Source of the DNA: Bromus sterilis
Lineage: Eukaryota; Streptophyta; Magnoliopsida; Poales; Poaceae
Length of the DNA: 64,000 nucleotides
Assembly: GCA_950022295.1 (NCBI GenBank)
Contig: OX465595.1
Location: 70,206,770-70,270,769 of the forward strand
Direction of reading: 5' to 3'
A program made the translations under genes and the position numbers. Position 1 is the first letter of the stretch. Every line of letters starts with the position of its first letter. The notes below the pieces were generated by a model that did not search any database, was not told where the DNA came from, and worked only from the letters and a program-made list of their open reading frames with translations. Below, one piece after another: positions 46,326 through 59,492 of this stretch.

Positions 46326-49300
46326 TGTCAGAACCCCAAAGTAGGTTTGTGTTTAACCTAGCTTGCATTTTTGCATCTTGAAAAAAATTGCAAAAGAAAA
46401 GGAAATGGGGAAAAGAAAAGCCCTAAATGAATTTAAATAAAAAGGCCAGAAATAAATCTTTTTCCAAAATTCTTTTGGATGTATTGAAAAATCCTAAAAA
46501 TGAGTCTGATCATTTTAAAAGTGATTTGGGATTAATCCCATGCTCATAGATTTTTCAATAATTCAAAAGGTGGCTTGGAAATTAAATAAATTGCCTATTT
46601 GAATTGAAATTCAAATAAGTTGAATTTCAAAAATTCCCAAAACTTGGGATTGGCTTCTATATAGTCACCTAGGTTTTATAAAATTGTTTGTGGATTTTTA
46701 TAAATTCCCTAGCTATTTATTTTAAAGGGAAACACAAACAACAGAAAGAAAAATAAGAAAAGAAAGAAGGAAAAGACTTACCCCTCGCTCAGGGCGAAGG
46801 CCCACCTGGCCCAGCCCGGCTCCTCTCCTCTGTCGTCTTCCTCCTCTGCCAGAAGGAGAGGCAGCCGCGCCGTGCGCTGCGTGGCAGGCATGCCTCCCCC
46901 TCCACGCCACCTCCTGCTCTCCCCTCCTCTTCTCCTTCGCTCTGGAGACGCCCAGAAGGCCCCAGGCCACTCTCCCTCCCCTCGCGACCTCCCTCCTCTC
47001 CTCTGCCTCCATTTTACGAGCCGCCCCGAGAGCTCGCCGGAACGAGCCCGTGCGCCTGTGCGGCCAACGGAGACAGGCCGCCGCACCGACGTGTCCATGC
47101 GGTTCCTCGACGTCGACTTCGTCAAGCCGCGCCGCCAATTTGAGCCAAGCCACCTCCTAGTCGCCGCCCGCATCGACTTCCTCCGCCACGGCCGCCGTGC
47201 TCCTCGTCAGAAATTCGTCGCCGCCAGTGCCTCCGGGACCTCCCCGAGCTCACCTTCGTCTTCCCGGTGAGGTCCTCTTCAGAATGCCCCGTCTGGGTCT
47301 CCTCCCCGTGCTCCCAATCACCTTATCCCCGCCATGGCCGTAAGCTCGTCGCCGCGGGCCTGCTCGCCGGCGTGGCCACGGGCCCCCTGGGTGCCCCTTG
47401 TGCGCCAACAGCTGCAGGAGACCGCAGGCTAACCGCTGGTGCCCTCGCCCTCCACCCCCGTGCCCTTTTTCGTCATCCGCCATGACCAGTGGCTCCGGCC
47501 GCCGCCTCCCGACGTCGAAGCCGTGGCCTGAAGCCTCCCTGTGACACCCCGTTAGCACCGCTCGAAGCGGATGAGAACGGGCTACGCCCCAGTGCCCCTT
47601 TCCCCCTCCCCCGTGCCCTCCAGCCAACTCCGGCGAGGTCTCCGACCAGCCACCGGCCAGCCCGCGCCTAACCACGTCCCCCCTCTCTCTGGCCAGTGGG
47701 CCCAAGGCCATTAGCCTAATGACCAGCTTAAACCCCCCCCCCAGGCCTAGTGACATGTCGGGCCAAGCCTCTAATTAGATTAGTTTAAGTTAATTAACCC
47801 CTGGCTTAACCCACTGACACTGACTGGTGGGCCCCTTTTGACAGTTTGACCAGTCAAACCCCTGACGCCAGCATGATGCAGTGCTGACGCAGTAAATCTT
47901 AAATCAATTTAATTTATTCAGTAAATTCCAGAAATTGGCTGAAACTTTGAAAAATCATAGAAAATTCATTTTAACTCCAAATTCAACATATAATATATGA
48001 AAAATTATCAGGAGAAAATCCTCTATCCAAATTTCCAACTTTCAGCTATGTTAGAGTTGATCTTAAAAAGGGATCAGTAGCTTTTGCTATTTGATTTAAT
48101 TGGATTTAATTCAAAATGAATTCAATTGCTATTCCAACTTCAAACTTTGAAATGCACCACACATCACTTGTACTTCAGAAGCATTTCACACACATGACCA
48201 TTTGGTTTCAAATGAACAAACTTTAGAAAATGCAAGTGGACCAAATTTAAATAACATTTGGAGTTTGAATTTGAATTTCCTTTTCAAATCAACTTCAATT
48301 AAAATGTGGCAATTCAAACATAGGTCACATCAGCACATTACCATGCTATGTTTTGCATTTTGAATGTGCATTGTATTATCTTGAATGTGCTTTACTTTCA
48401 GTGCTTCGATGATTGCTTCTTCTCGGTAGAGTTGATCTCGGAGACGAGTTCAATCTCATGTCAGAAGAGTGTTACCTCGTGATCGTCAGCAAGGCAAGCA
48501 GCCCCCTCTTTGATCATGTCTATAAAATCCCAGTTCCCTCTCATTCTCGCAAATGCATGTTTAGGATGTCACCATGGTACGTTCTACCGCTAGTTGAACC
48601 CATTCCTTTGCATGACCTATCATTTTGTCACAGTAGTAAGCAAACCACAATCCTAGCAGATGTAGGAGTTGGTTGATATCATGTGTCCCCTGCAACTGTT
48701 ACAGCTTATTGCATGCTTAGAGTTGTTACCTGAGGCTACTTTGATGTGAGTCGGGATGGTAGTGATCATGTGAATGATGGTGGTAATGTGTTGGTGAATC
48801 TACCCTAAACAAAGGTGAACGATGAGAGGCTGTGTAGGAGTACACAGTGGGTTGTCTCGTTGAACACTGCCTTAGGCCCGAGTTCTTGTGTTGTTATCCA
48901 AGACCAAGAGTACGACCACACATTGGGCTCACTGACCCCTCTCGGCCTAGTACCTCACCCCGGACCAGTCCAGGAGTCGCAAGTAGTTCGCCCTTTAACG
49001 ATCTCAAGCAGGTGGAACCAAGGTAAGTGGTTGGTTGGCGTAGGTTGTGGGCACGTTGAATCAAGTGATCATGATCGAGTTGAGCTTGATGGCGGTCATA
49101 CAACGTTTGAGTCCGCATCGGAACAATCGGCCGGATTCCGATTGTGGTCCCAACTCAAAGAGGCGACTCCCTAGGACTAGAGATGGTGCCGTGAGTGAAG
49201 TGTCGTGGCAGCATCCTCGCCGGTACTCAGTTGAAGGGTCCATCCCCAGGCGGTAACTGATGAGGCGTGTGTGTAGCAGTACACCCCTGCAGGGTTAATG

Positions 49301-50449
49301 AACTATTTGAATAGCCGTGTCCGCGGTTATGGACTACTTGGAGACCTTTACTTGATCATAGATAACTTGAACCGTATACTTCTAAAACACACCAAGATAA
49401 GTGTGAGTGCTATGGCGTGCTTCCTCGTGGGGAAGTCGAGGAAGGCACCATAGTGGAGTATTGGTTGGAGACTGCTGTTACTTGGACTCATGTACGTTCT
49501 TACCTCTCTCTGGTACTCGTAGTTCAGGATTAGCCAAGTCAAAGTTGGCACTTCTGCAAGTGAAATCCCACCTCCCTTTACCTTGATACATGTGCATGAA
49601 TAGTATAGTTCCTATGTAAGTCTTGCTGAGTACGACTTTGTACTCACGTTTGCTTATTCTATGTTTTAGAGACGAGACCACTGACCCTGATGGTGGCCTC
49701 TACCTCGAGCTCGACGTGGACCAATGTTGTATAGTTCGAGGCAGCAGCCTGTGCCCTTTGGAGGGTCGTTGTATTTTCTTTCAGGCTTCTTAAGCCATTT
49801 GTTAAACTTGTCTTTACTAAGACATAATTTGCTTCCGTTGATGTTTGATGTAATGTTGGATCACATTCATGTGATCTCTGCTTGTAATACAACTACTATG
49901 TCTGCTTTGTTTAGCAGAAGTTATAAAGACTGAGTTCTAGAGTTCATGTTGTGATTACCTGCTGTTTACACTGGACATGTATGTTGCGTGTATGTTTATA
50001 ACATGCATGTCTTAGTGTGGGGTTCGATAGCTTAGTTGTGTTCTTGCCGGCGGTATTTTATACACCAAGTGGCCCTTAGATGTGCGCAGCTTGGGGCATC
50101 GCGATGCGATTGCTCGTGACTCTGTCACGTGGCACACTTTGTTGTATGATCGAGCCCGCCCGAGATCCCGACTAAGTCTATGTAAGGGTTATGATTCAGT
50201 CGATAACATGGTTGAGGCGACTTGTCTGTGAATATGGGATTCACCACCCATATCATTAGACTTGTGTGCGGACGATGAGGACCCATCTCAGTTGATCATC
50301 CGTCCTGAATGGGATGCCCCTCACGTTCGATGCTTACCGAGAGTGATCTGTGCTTGGCCTTGTCTGCTTAGACAAGTGGGTACGGCTCTCGGCTCTCCAT
50401 GTGATTGTATTATGACTGGAATTACATATGCTAACCCCGGGTCCCGACA
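46326..50449 (+). repeat. 5' LTR of the plus-strand chromovirus (4124 bp)
   Basis: TGTCAGAACCCCAAAG to CCCGGGTCCCGACA. AT-rich for 460 bp, then a strongly GC-rich segment (46790-47700) open in several frames on both strands, then AT-rich again. Compared with the 3' LTR it lacks about 18 bp (gatcgggctggagtaagt) near 50178. Confidence 0.95.
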
Positions 50450-50453
50450 GACT

Positions 50454-50465
50454 TGGTATCAGAGC
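50454..50465 (+). other. Primer binding site (initiator tRNA-Met type)
   Basis: TGGTATCAGAGC four bases after the 5' LTR. Confidence 0.9.
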
Positions 50466-50894
50466 AGGACTGCCTGTAGGATTATCAAACCTTTGGCCGA
50501 TGTCGAGTCTAGCATTCTATAGTTATAAAGTTACTTTGGGTATAAGGGAACAACGTAAGACTTCTTTTTTCTCCTTATCCTCATCGATCTGAGTTCTGAG
50601 TCAATCTCATCTTATTCTACGTGAAGATAGGACTAGGCTCATCTATGTCTTACTAGGACATCTCGTTGATTGCTTCTTTGTAGCTGTAGGAGTGTTGTGG
50701 TCTTTCTGAACCATCATTCCATAGTGTTTCTGTGGAAGTGATGTCCGTTATTCTATAGGTTGTCTCAATTTCCATCCCGGTACAGCCGTTATGCTGTCCG
50801 TTTGTGACTTTGATGCTATTGCATTATAGTCTTCTATCTTAGCATAGAATTGTGTCCTAAATCCTATTCTGATTGTTGATTCTTATCACACAGA

Positions 50895-53800
50895 ATGTCA
50901 GGTGCAAGTCAAGGTGTTGATCCCAGTTCCAGTTACATAGACGATGAAGAACCTCCACCACCAACCTCAACGGCAGAAATCATGTTGGAGGCTGAACGAA
51001 ATCGTCGTGATCAGACACGTCTTCTCGAGCGTATTGAGAAGAACACTTCTCGTCAGCATCATAGTGTTGTCACCATCCAGGACATCATTCTCCTCAACCC
51101 GCCAGTATTCCGATGTCCTTCCGAGCCCCTTGATGCCGATGATTGGCTTCGTTCCCTCGAGCGTAAGCTTGAGACAGCCCATGTTGCTCCAGGTGATCGT
51201 GTGCTATTCGCGGCATACTTTCTGGAAGGTGCTGCTCTTCATTGGTGGGAAAACTTCGTGGCAATGCAACCAGTTGGTCACGTGGTTACTTGGCAAGAGT
51301 TCTGTGATGAATTCCGAGGATATCATATTCCGGATCAGCTGATGGAGCGCAAGAGAGAAGAATTTTGCAATCTGACCCAAGGAAAGATGACTGTTCATGA
51401 GTATAGGACTGAGTTCACTCGTCTAGCACGTTATGCCCAAGAAGAAGTATCCACCGACGCCAAGAAACAAGAAAGGTTCCGCAAGGGACTTAGCCCCGTC
51501 CTTCGTCATGACCTGAACCTTCACGAGTTCGTCAACTTCAGGGACTTGGTCGACAAATCCTTCAAGGCCGAGTATGGAAATGAGTTGTATGAAGAGTCTC
51601 GCAAGCGTGATCGTGAGTTTGCCCAATCTTCTGGCCCAGTTTCTCGGAAACGCCGTGTTTGGATTCCCTTCAGTGACGTCAGTCGTGCTGTAAGTGCTTC
51701 TAGACCCCCAACCACCATATATCGTCCACCTCAACCCAATCTTCCTCCTTGGAATTTTGTTGGAAAATCAAGTGCTCAAGTTCCTTTCATTCCACGTGGT
51801 GTTTGTTTCCAATGTGGACAATCAGGCCACAATGTTCGAGAGTGTCCCCAAAATCATGTAGCCACCACACCTAAACCAAAGCAAACCTTTCGTCGTGGTA
51901 CGCCGCTACCCAAGACTTCCAATGTCAAGCCTCCTGTTTATGAACATGGTTATGTAAATCATGTATCCATTCTAGATTCCCACAAGTCAACCGATGTTGT
52001 ACTCAGAACCCTTCCTGGCAATTCCACCCCAGATTCGGTTCTTTTTGACCCAGGAGCCTCTTACTCATTCATATCCCAGGACTTTGCACTATCACATGAC
52101 ATCTCTTTTTCGATGTTATCCACCCCCTTAGTTGTGCAAGCCCCTGGATCCAGATGGCACACCACCATGGTGAGTCATGAGAATGAAATTGCAATTGAGG
52201 GTTTAGTATTCCTTGCCTCACTTATAGCCCTCAAGTCTTCAGACATTGATGTCATCCTAGGAATGGATTGGTTATCAAGACAGAGTGTTGTCCTTGATTG
52301 TAAAGCCAAGTCAGTGAAACTAACCCATCCATCAGGCCAGACAATCAAGTACACCTCACCAAGCTCTAAAACCCAGGTGCATTCTTTAAATGTGCTTCCT
52401 CTTCCAGACCTTGAAGATATTCCGGTGGTTCGTGACTTCCCGGATGTCTTTCTAGAAGAGCTGCCAGGAATACCACCTGACAGATCTGTAGAGTTTGTGG
52501 TAGATCTTGTCCCAGGAACCGCACCAATATCCAGACGCCCATATAGAATGGCCCCACGTGAGTTAGCTGAGCTCAAAATCCAACTTGAAGCTTCGTTGGC
52601 AAAAGGCTTCATCCGCCCTAGCTCATCGCCATGGGGTTGCCCCGTTCTGTTCGTAACGAAGAAAGATGGAACAGAAAGGATGTGTGTAGACTATCGCCCG
52701 CTAAATCTAGCGACGATAAAGAACAAGTACCCACTGCCCAGGATCAATGATCTTTATGATCAACTTGCAGGATCCTCTGTCTTCTCCAAAATGGATTTTA
52801 GATTAGGCTATCATCAGATCAAAATCCGAACGAGGACATTCCCAAAACGGCTTTTACTACTCGTTATGGTCTTTACGAGTACACCGTCATGTCCTTCGGT
52901 TTAACCAATGCCCCCGCCACATTCTCGCGTTTGATGAATTCGATCTTCATGGAGTACTTAGATAAATTTGTTGTAGTTTATCTTGATGACATTCTCATCT
53001 ACTCGAAGAACGAAGAAGATCACGCAGAACATCTTAGGCTGGTATTGATGAAACTTAGAGAGCAACGCCTGTATGCTAAATTCTCCAAGTGTGAATTCTG
53101 GCTACCAGAAGTGACCTACTTAGGCCACGTGATTTCTGCAAAAGGCATTGCTGTCAATCCCGAGAGAGTTCAGGACGTCCTTGACTGGACTCCACCTGAA
53201 TCGGTTAAGCAAGTTCGGAGTTTTCTTGGCTTAGCAAGCTATTGTCGCCGCTTCGTCGAGAACTTTTCTAAAGTTGCAAAGCCTCTGACTGAACTCCTCA
53301 AGAAAGAGAAGAAATTCGAATGGACTCCCAAGTGCGAGGAAAGCTTTCAAGAGCTAAAAAGAAGATTGACTTCTGCACCCGTACTTGCGCCTCCAGACAC
53401 CAAAAAGGATTTCGAGATCTATTGTGATGCCTCACGGCAAGGGTTAGGATGCATACTTCTGCAAGATCGACATGTGGTAGCTTATGCTTCACGCCAGTTG
53501 CGGCCACATGAAGAGAACTATCCTACCCATGATCTTGAACTCGCTGCCGTAGTTCATGCCCTGACAACTTGGCGACATTACCTCCTTGGTAATCGTTGTG
53601 AGATCTATTCCGACCAACAAAGCCTGAAATACATATTCACCCAGCCAGATCTTAATCTCAGGCAAAGACGCTGGATAGAGTTGATAAAAGATTATGACTT
53701 AGGAATTTCTTAAACCCCAGGCAAAGCCAATGTCATGGCTGATGCACTAAGTCGTAAGTCATATTGTAACAACCTCATGTTACAACAGTATCAACCACTT

Positions 53801-55404
53801 CTTCATGAGGAATTTCGAAAGCTCAACCTCGAGATTGTTCCTCGTGGATCTCTTTTCAACTTGGTGGCGAAACCAACCCTTGAGGATCAAATCATAGTTG
53901 CCCAAAGGCGTGCACGAGGTGTTCGCCGGATCAAGGAGAACATTGCTAGCGGAGTTGCTAAATGTTTCTCCACAGATAGTAAAGGAACGGTATTCTTTGA
54001 AAATCGTTTGGTAGTACCTAAGAATAGGGAACTAAGGCAATTTATCCTCAAAGAAGCCCATGATACACCCCTCTCCATTCATCCCGGTAGCACAAAAATG
54101 TACCGAGATCTACGCCAGAGATTTTTGTGGACTAGATGAAGAGAGAAATTGCTCAGTTCATTGCTGAATGTGATGTTTGTCGTCGCATTAAGGAAGAACA
54201 TCAAAGACCTGCTGGTACTCTTAGACCTTTGCCTATCCCCGAGTGGAAGTGGGATAAAGTCAGTATGGATTTCATCACTGGCTTTCCAAAAACCCAGAAA
54301 GGAAATGATGCCATCTTCGTTGTCATTGATCGACTTTCAAAAGTTGCTCACTTCCTTCCAGTTCGAGAGTCTATAACTGCTAGCCAGTTAGCGGACTTGT
54401 ATGTCTCCCGAATCGTGTCACTTCACGGTGTTCCTTTGGAAATCAATTCAGACCGTGGTAGTCTTTTCACTTCTCGATTTTGGGAAAGTTTCCAGAATGC
54501 TATGGGAACCCACCTCTCCTTTAGCACCGCTTATCACCCACAGTCCAGTGGTCAAGTAGAAAGGGTCAATCAAATTCTCGAAGACATGCTCAGAGCTTGT
54601 GTTATCTCTTTCGGAAAGAAATGGGAGAATTCTCTTCCTTTTGCCGAATTTGTGTATAACAATAGTTTCCAATCTAGCTTGGGCATGGCTCCTTTTGAAT
54701 TTCTCTATGGACGGAAATGTCGAACACCCCTAAACTGGTCAGAAACCGGTGAAAGACAATTCTTTGGACCGGATTTGATTCAGGATGCAGAAGAGCAGGT
54801 TTGCATTGTTCATGAGAAATTGAAAACAGCCCAGTCTCGTCAGAAAAGCTATTATGATCGTCATCATAGGGAAGAAAGCTATAATCTGGATGAGAAGGCT
54901 TACCTTCGGGTTACTCCTCTGAAGGGTACCCATCTCTTCGGTATCAAAGGCAAGTTGGCCCCACGTTATATCGGTCCCTTTCGCATTCTCGCCAAACGTG
55001 GAGAAGTTGCCTACCAATTGGAACTACCCCCTCAACTCTCCCAGGTTCATGATGTCTTCCACGTCTCTCAACTCAGGCGTTGCTTCAAGGACCCCATCCG
55101 CGAAGTAGACCACGAAACGCTTGATCTCCAAGATAACCTTTCATATCGAGAGTACCCTGTTCGTATTCTTGATGAAGCCGAGCATAGCACCAGACGCCAG
55201 AAGATCAGAGTCCTCAAAGTGCAGTGGTCACATCATTCAGAGCAAGAAGCCACCTGGGAACGAGAGGATCGTCTACGAGCTGAGTACCCCACCCTCTTCC
55301 CGACAACTTCTGAATCTCGGGACGAGATTCTTTTGAGTGGGGCCGAGTTGTCAGAACCCCAAAGTAGGTTTGTGTTTAACCTAGCTTGCATTTTTGCATC
55401 TTGA
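50895..55404 (+). pseudogene. gag-pol polyprotein of the plus-strand chromovirus, broken
   Basis: ATG 50895 opens gag: capsid-like region (FAAYFLEGAALHWWENF, RKREEFCNLTQGKMTVHEY), zinc knuckle CFQCGQSGHNVREC at residues 304-317, protease LFDPGAS at about 383-389, and the RT start (FVTKKDGTERMCVDYRPLN). A one-base loss near 52830 shifts the frame. RT continues from 52889 with VVYLDDILIYS and RNase H, then a TAA at 53711-53713 replaces a Tyr. A second one-base loss near 54135 breaks the integrase zinc finger from the catalytic part (54136-55404; MDFITGF, NSDRGS, GQVERVNQ), which ends in a chromodomain-like tail and a stop inside the 3' LTR. The pol proteins of this copy cannot be made from one frame; the intact sister suggests the family was active recently. 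Confidence 0.9.
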
Positions 55405-58400
55405 AAAAAATTGCAAAAGAAAAGCAAATGGGGAAAAGAAAAGCCCTAAATGAATTTAAATAAAAAGGCCAGAAATAAATCTTTTTCCAAAATTCTTTTG
55501 GATGTATTGAAAAATCCTAAAAATGAGTCTGATCATTTTAAAAGTGATTTGGGATTAATCCCATGCTCATTGATTTTTCAATAATTCAAAAGTTGGCCCT
55601 GAAATTAAATAAATTGCCTATTTGAATTGAAATTCAAATAAGTTGAATTTCAAAAATTCCCAAAACTTGGGATTGACTTCTATATAGTCACCTAGGTTTT
55701 ATAAAATTGTCTGGGGATTTTTATAAATGCCCTAGCTATTTATTTTAAAGGGCAACACAAACAACAGAAAGAAAATTAAGAAAAGAAAGAAGGAAAAGAC
55801 TTACCCCTCGCTCAGGGCGAAGGCCCACCTGGCCCAGCCCGGCTCCTCTCCTCTGTCGTCTTCCTCCTCTGCCAGAAGGAGAGGCAGCCGCGTCGTGCGC
55901 GGCGTGGCGGGCATGCCTCCCCCTCCACGCCACCTCCTGCTCTCCCCTCCTCTTCTCCTTCGCTCTGGAGACGCCCAGAAGGCCCCAGGCCACTCTCCCT
56001 CCCCTCGCGACCTCCCTCCTCTCCTCTGCCTCCATTTTCCGAGCCGCCCCGAGAGCGCGCCGGAACGAGCCCGTCCGCCTGCGCGGCCAACGGAGACAGG
56101 CCGCCGCACCGACGTGTCCTTGCGGTTCCTCGACGTCGACTTCGTCAAGCCGCGCCGCCAATTTGAGCCAAGCCACCTCCTAGTCGCCGCCCGCATCGAC
56201 TTCCTCCGCCACGGCCGCCGTGCTCCTCGTCGTAAATTCGTCGCCGCCAGTGCCTCCGGGACCTCCCCGAGCTCACCTTCGTCTTCCCGGTGAGGTCCTC
56301 TTCAGAATGCCCTGTCTGGGTCTCCTCCCCGTGCTCCCAATCACCTTATCCCCGCCATGGCCGTAAGCTCGTCGCCGCGGGCCTGCTCGCCGGCGTGGCC
56401 ACGGGCCTCCCCTGGGTGCCCTGTGTGCGCCAACAGCTGCAGGAGACTGCGGGCTAACAGCTGGTGCCCTCGCCCTCCACCCCCGTGCCCTCTGTCGTCA
56501 TCCGCCATGACCAGTGGCTCCGTCCGCCGCCTCCCGACGTCGAATCCGTGGCCTGAAGCCTCCCCGTGGCACCCCGTTAGCACCGCTCGAAGCGGACGAG
56601 CACGGGCTACGCCCCAGTGCACCTTTTCCCCTCCCCCGTGCCCTCCAGCCAACTCCGGCGAGGTCTCCGACCAGCCGCCGGCCAGCCCGCGCCTAACCAC
56701 GTCCCCTCTCTCTCTGACCAGTGGGCCCAAGGCCATTAGCCTAATGACCAGCTTAAACCCCCCCCCCCCAGGCCCAGTGACATGTGGGGCCAAGCCTCTA
56801 ATTAGATTAGTTTAAGTTAATTAACCCCTGGCTTAACCCACTGACACTGACTGGTGGGCCCCTTTTGACAGTTTGACCAGTCAAACCCCTGACGCCAGCA
56901 TGATGCAGTGCTGACGCAGTAAATCTTAAATCAATTTAATTTATTCAGTAATTTCCAGAAATTGGCTGAAACTTTGAAAAATCATAGAAAATTCATTTTA
57001 ACTCCAAATTCAACATATAATATATGAAAAATTATCAGGAGAAAATCCTCTATCCAAATTTCCAACTTTAAGCTATGTTGGAGTTGATCTTAAAAAGGGA
57101 TCAGTAGCTTTTGCTATTTGATTTAATTGGATTTAATTCAAAATGAATTCAGTTGCTATTCCAACTTCAAACTTTGAAATGCACCACACATCACTTGTAC
57201 TTCAGAAGCATTTCACACACATGACCATTTGGTTCCAAATGAACAAACTTTAGCAAATGCAAGTGGACCAAATTTAAATAACATTTGGAGTTTGAATTTG
57301 AATTTCCTTTTCTAATCAACTTCAATTAAAATGTGGCAATTCAAACATAGGTCACATCAGCACATTACCATGCTATGTTTTGCATTTTGAATGTGCATTG
57401 TATTATCTTGAATGTGCTTTACTTTCAGTGCTTCGGTGATTGCTTCTTCTCGGTAGAGTTGATCTCGGAGACGAGTTCAACCTCACGTCAGAAGAGTGTT
57501 ACCTCGTGATCGTCAGCAAGGCAAGCAGCCCCCTCTTTGATCATGTCTATAAAATCCCAGTTCCCTCTCATTCTCGCAAATGCATGTTTAGGATGTCACC
57601 ATGGTACGTTCTACCGCTAGTTGAACCCATTCCTTTGCATGACCTATCATTTTGTCACAGTAGTAAGCAAACCACAATCCTAGCAGATGTAGGAGTTGGT
57701 TGATATCATGTGGCCCCTGCAACTGTTACAGCTTATTGCATGCTTAGAGTTATTACCTGAGGCTACTTTGATGTGAGTCGGGATGGTAGTGATCATGTGA
57801 ATGATGGTGGTAACGTGTTGGTGAATCTACCCTAAACAAAGGTGAACGATGAGAGGCTGTGTAGGAGTACACAGTGGGTTGTCTCGTTGAACACTGCCTT
57901 AGGCCCGAGTTCTTGTGTTGTTATCCAAGACCAAGAGTACGACCACACATTGGGCTCACTGACCCCTCTCGGCCTAGTACCTCACCCCGGACCAGTCCAG
58001 GAGTCGCAAGTAGTTCGCCCTTTAACGATCTCAAGCAGGTGGAACCAAGGTAAGCGGTTGGCGTAGGTTGTGGGCACGTTGAATCAAGTGATCATGATCG
58101 AGTTGAGCTTGATGGCGGTCACACAAAGTTTGAGTCCGCATCGGAACAATCGGCCGGATTCCGATTGTGGTCCCAACTCAAATAGGCGACTCCCTAGGAC
58201 TAGAGATGGTGCCGTGAGTGAAGTGTCGTGGCAGCATCCTCACCGGTACTCACTTGAAGGGTCCATCCCCAGGCGGTAACTGATGAGGCGTGTGTGTAGC
58301 AGTACACCCCTGCAGGGTTAATGAACTATTCGAATAGCCGTGTCCGCGGTTATGGACTACTTGGAGACCTTTACTTGATCATAGATTACTTGAACCGGAT

Positions 58401-59487
58401 ACTTCTAAAACACACCAAGATAAGTGTGAGTGCTATGGCGTGCTTCCTCGTGGGGAAGTCGAGGAAGGAACCATAGTGGAGTATTGGTTGGAGACTGTTA
58501 CTTGGACTCGTGTACGTTCTTACCTCTCTCTGGTACTCGTAGCTCAGGATTAGCCAAGTCAAAGAAGGCACTTCTGCAAGTGAAATCCCACCTCCCTTTA
58601 CCTTGATACATGTGCATGAATAGTATAGTTCCTATGTAAGTCTTGCTGAGTACGACTTTGTACTCACGTTTTCTTATTCTATGTTTTAGAGAAGAGACCA
58701 CTGACCCTGATGGTGGCCTCTACCTCGAGCTCGACGTGGACCAATGTCGTATAGTTCCAGGCAGCAGCCTGTGCCCTTTGGAGGGTCGTTGTATTTTCTT
58801 TCAGGCTTCTTAAGCCATTTGTTAAACTTGTCTTTACTAAGACATAATTTGCTTCCGTTGATGTTTGATGTAATGTTGGATCACATTCATGTGATCTCTG
58901 CTTGTAATACAACTACTATGTCTGCTCTGTTTAGTAGAAGTTATAAAGACTGAGTTCTAGAGTTCATGTTGTGATTACCTGCTGTTTACACTGGACATGT
59001 ATGCTGCGTGTATGTTTATAACATGCATGTCTTAGTGTGGGGTTCGATAGCTTAGTTGTGTTCTTGCCGGCGGTCTTTTATACACCAAGTGGCCCTTAGA
59101 TGTGCGCAGCTTGGGGCATCGCGATGCGATTGCTCGTGACTCTGTCACGTGGCACACTTTGTTGTATGATCGAGCCCGCCCGAGATCCCGACTAAGTGAT
59201 CGGGCTGGAGTAAGTCTATGTAAGGGTTATGATTCAATCGATAACATGGTTGAGGCGACTTGTCTGTGAATATGGGATTCACCACCCATATCATTAGACT
59301 TGTGTGCGGACGATGAGGACCCATCTCAGTTGATCATCCGGCCTGAATGGGATGCCCCTCACGTTCGATGCTTACCGAGAGTGATCTGTGCTTGGCCTTG
59401 TCTGCTTAGACAAGTGGGTACGACTCTCGGCTCTCCATGTGATTGTATTATGACTGGAATTACATACGCTAACCCCGGGTCCCGACA
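55349..59487 (+). repeat. 3' LTR of the plus-strand chromovirus (4139 bp)
   Basis: Same ends as the 5' LTR, preceded by a polypurine-like tcttttgagtggggccgagt that is also pol coding sequence. Confidence 0.95.
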
Positions 59488-59492
59488 TTTGG

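Larger units (their letters stand above)
46326..59487 (+). mobile_element. Complete plus-strand chromovirus (Ty3/Gypsy), target duplication TTTGG
   Basis: 5' LTR 46326-50449, primer site, gag-pol 50895-55404, 3' LTR 55349-59487; 13162 bp. TTTGG flanks it at 46321-46325 and 59488-59492. It lies inside the protease region of a related element of opposite orientation. LTRs differ by roughly 2 percent in the parts I compared, so the insertion is fairly recent. Confidence 0.95.

Noticed and set aside
46872..47270. Possible CpG-island promoter of a host gene
   Set aside because: It lies wholly inside an LTR flanked by exact element boundaries.
46722..47756. Frames of 130-170 codons that recur at 55745-56793
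   Set aside because: The recurrence is due to the two LTRs of one element, not to conservation of a gene.
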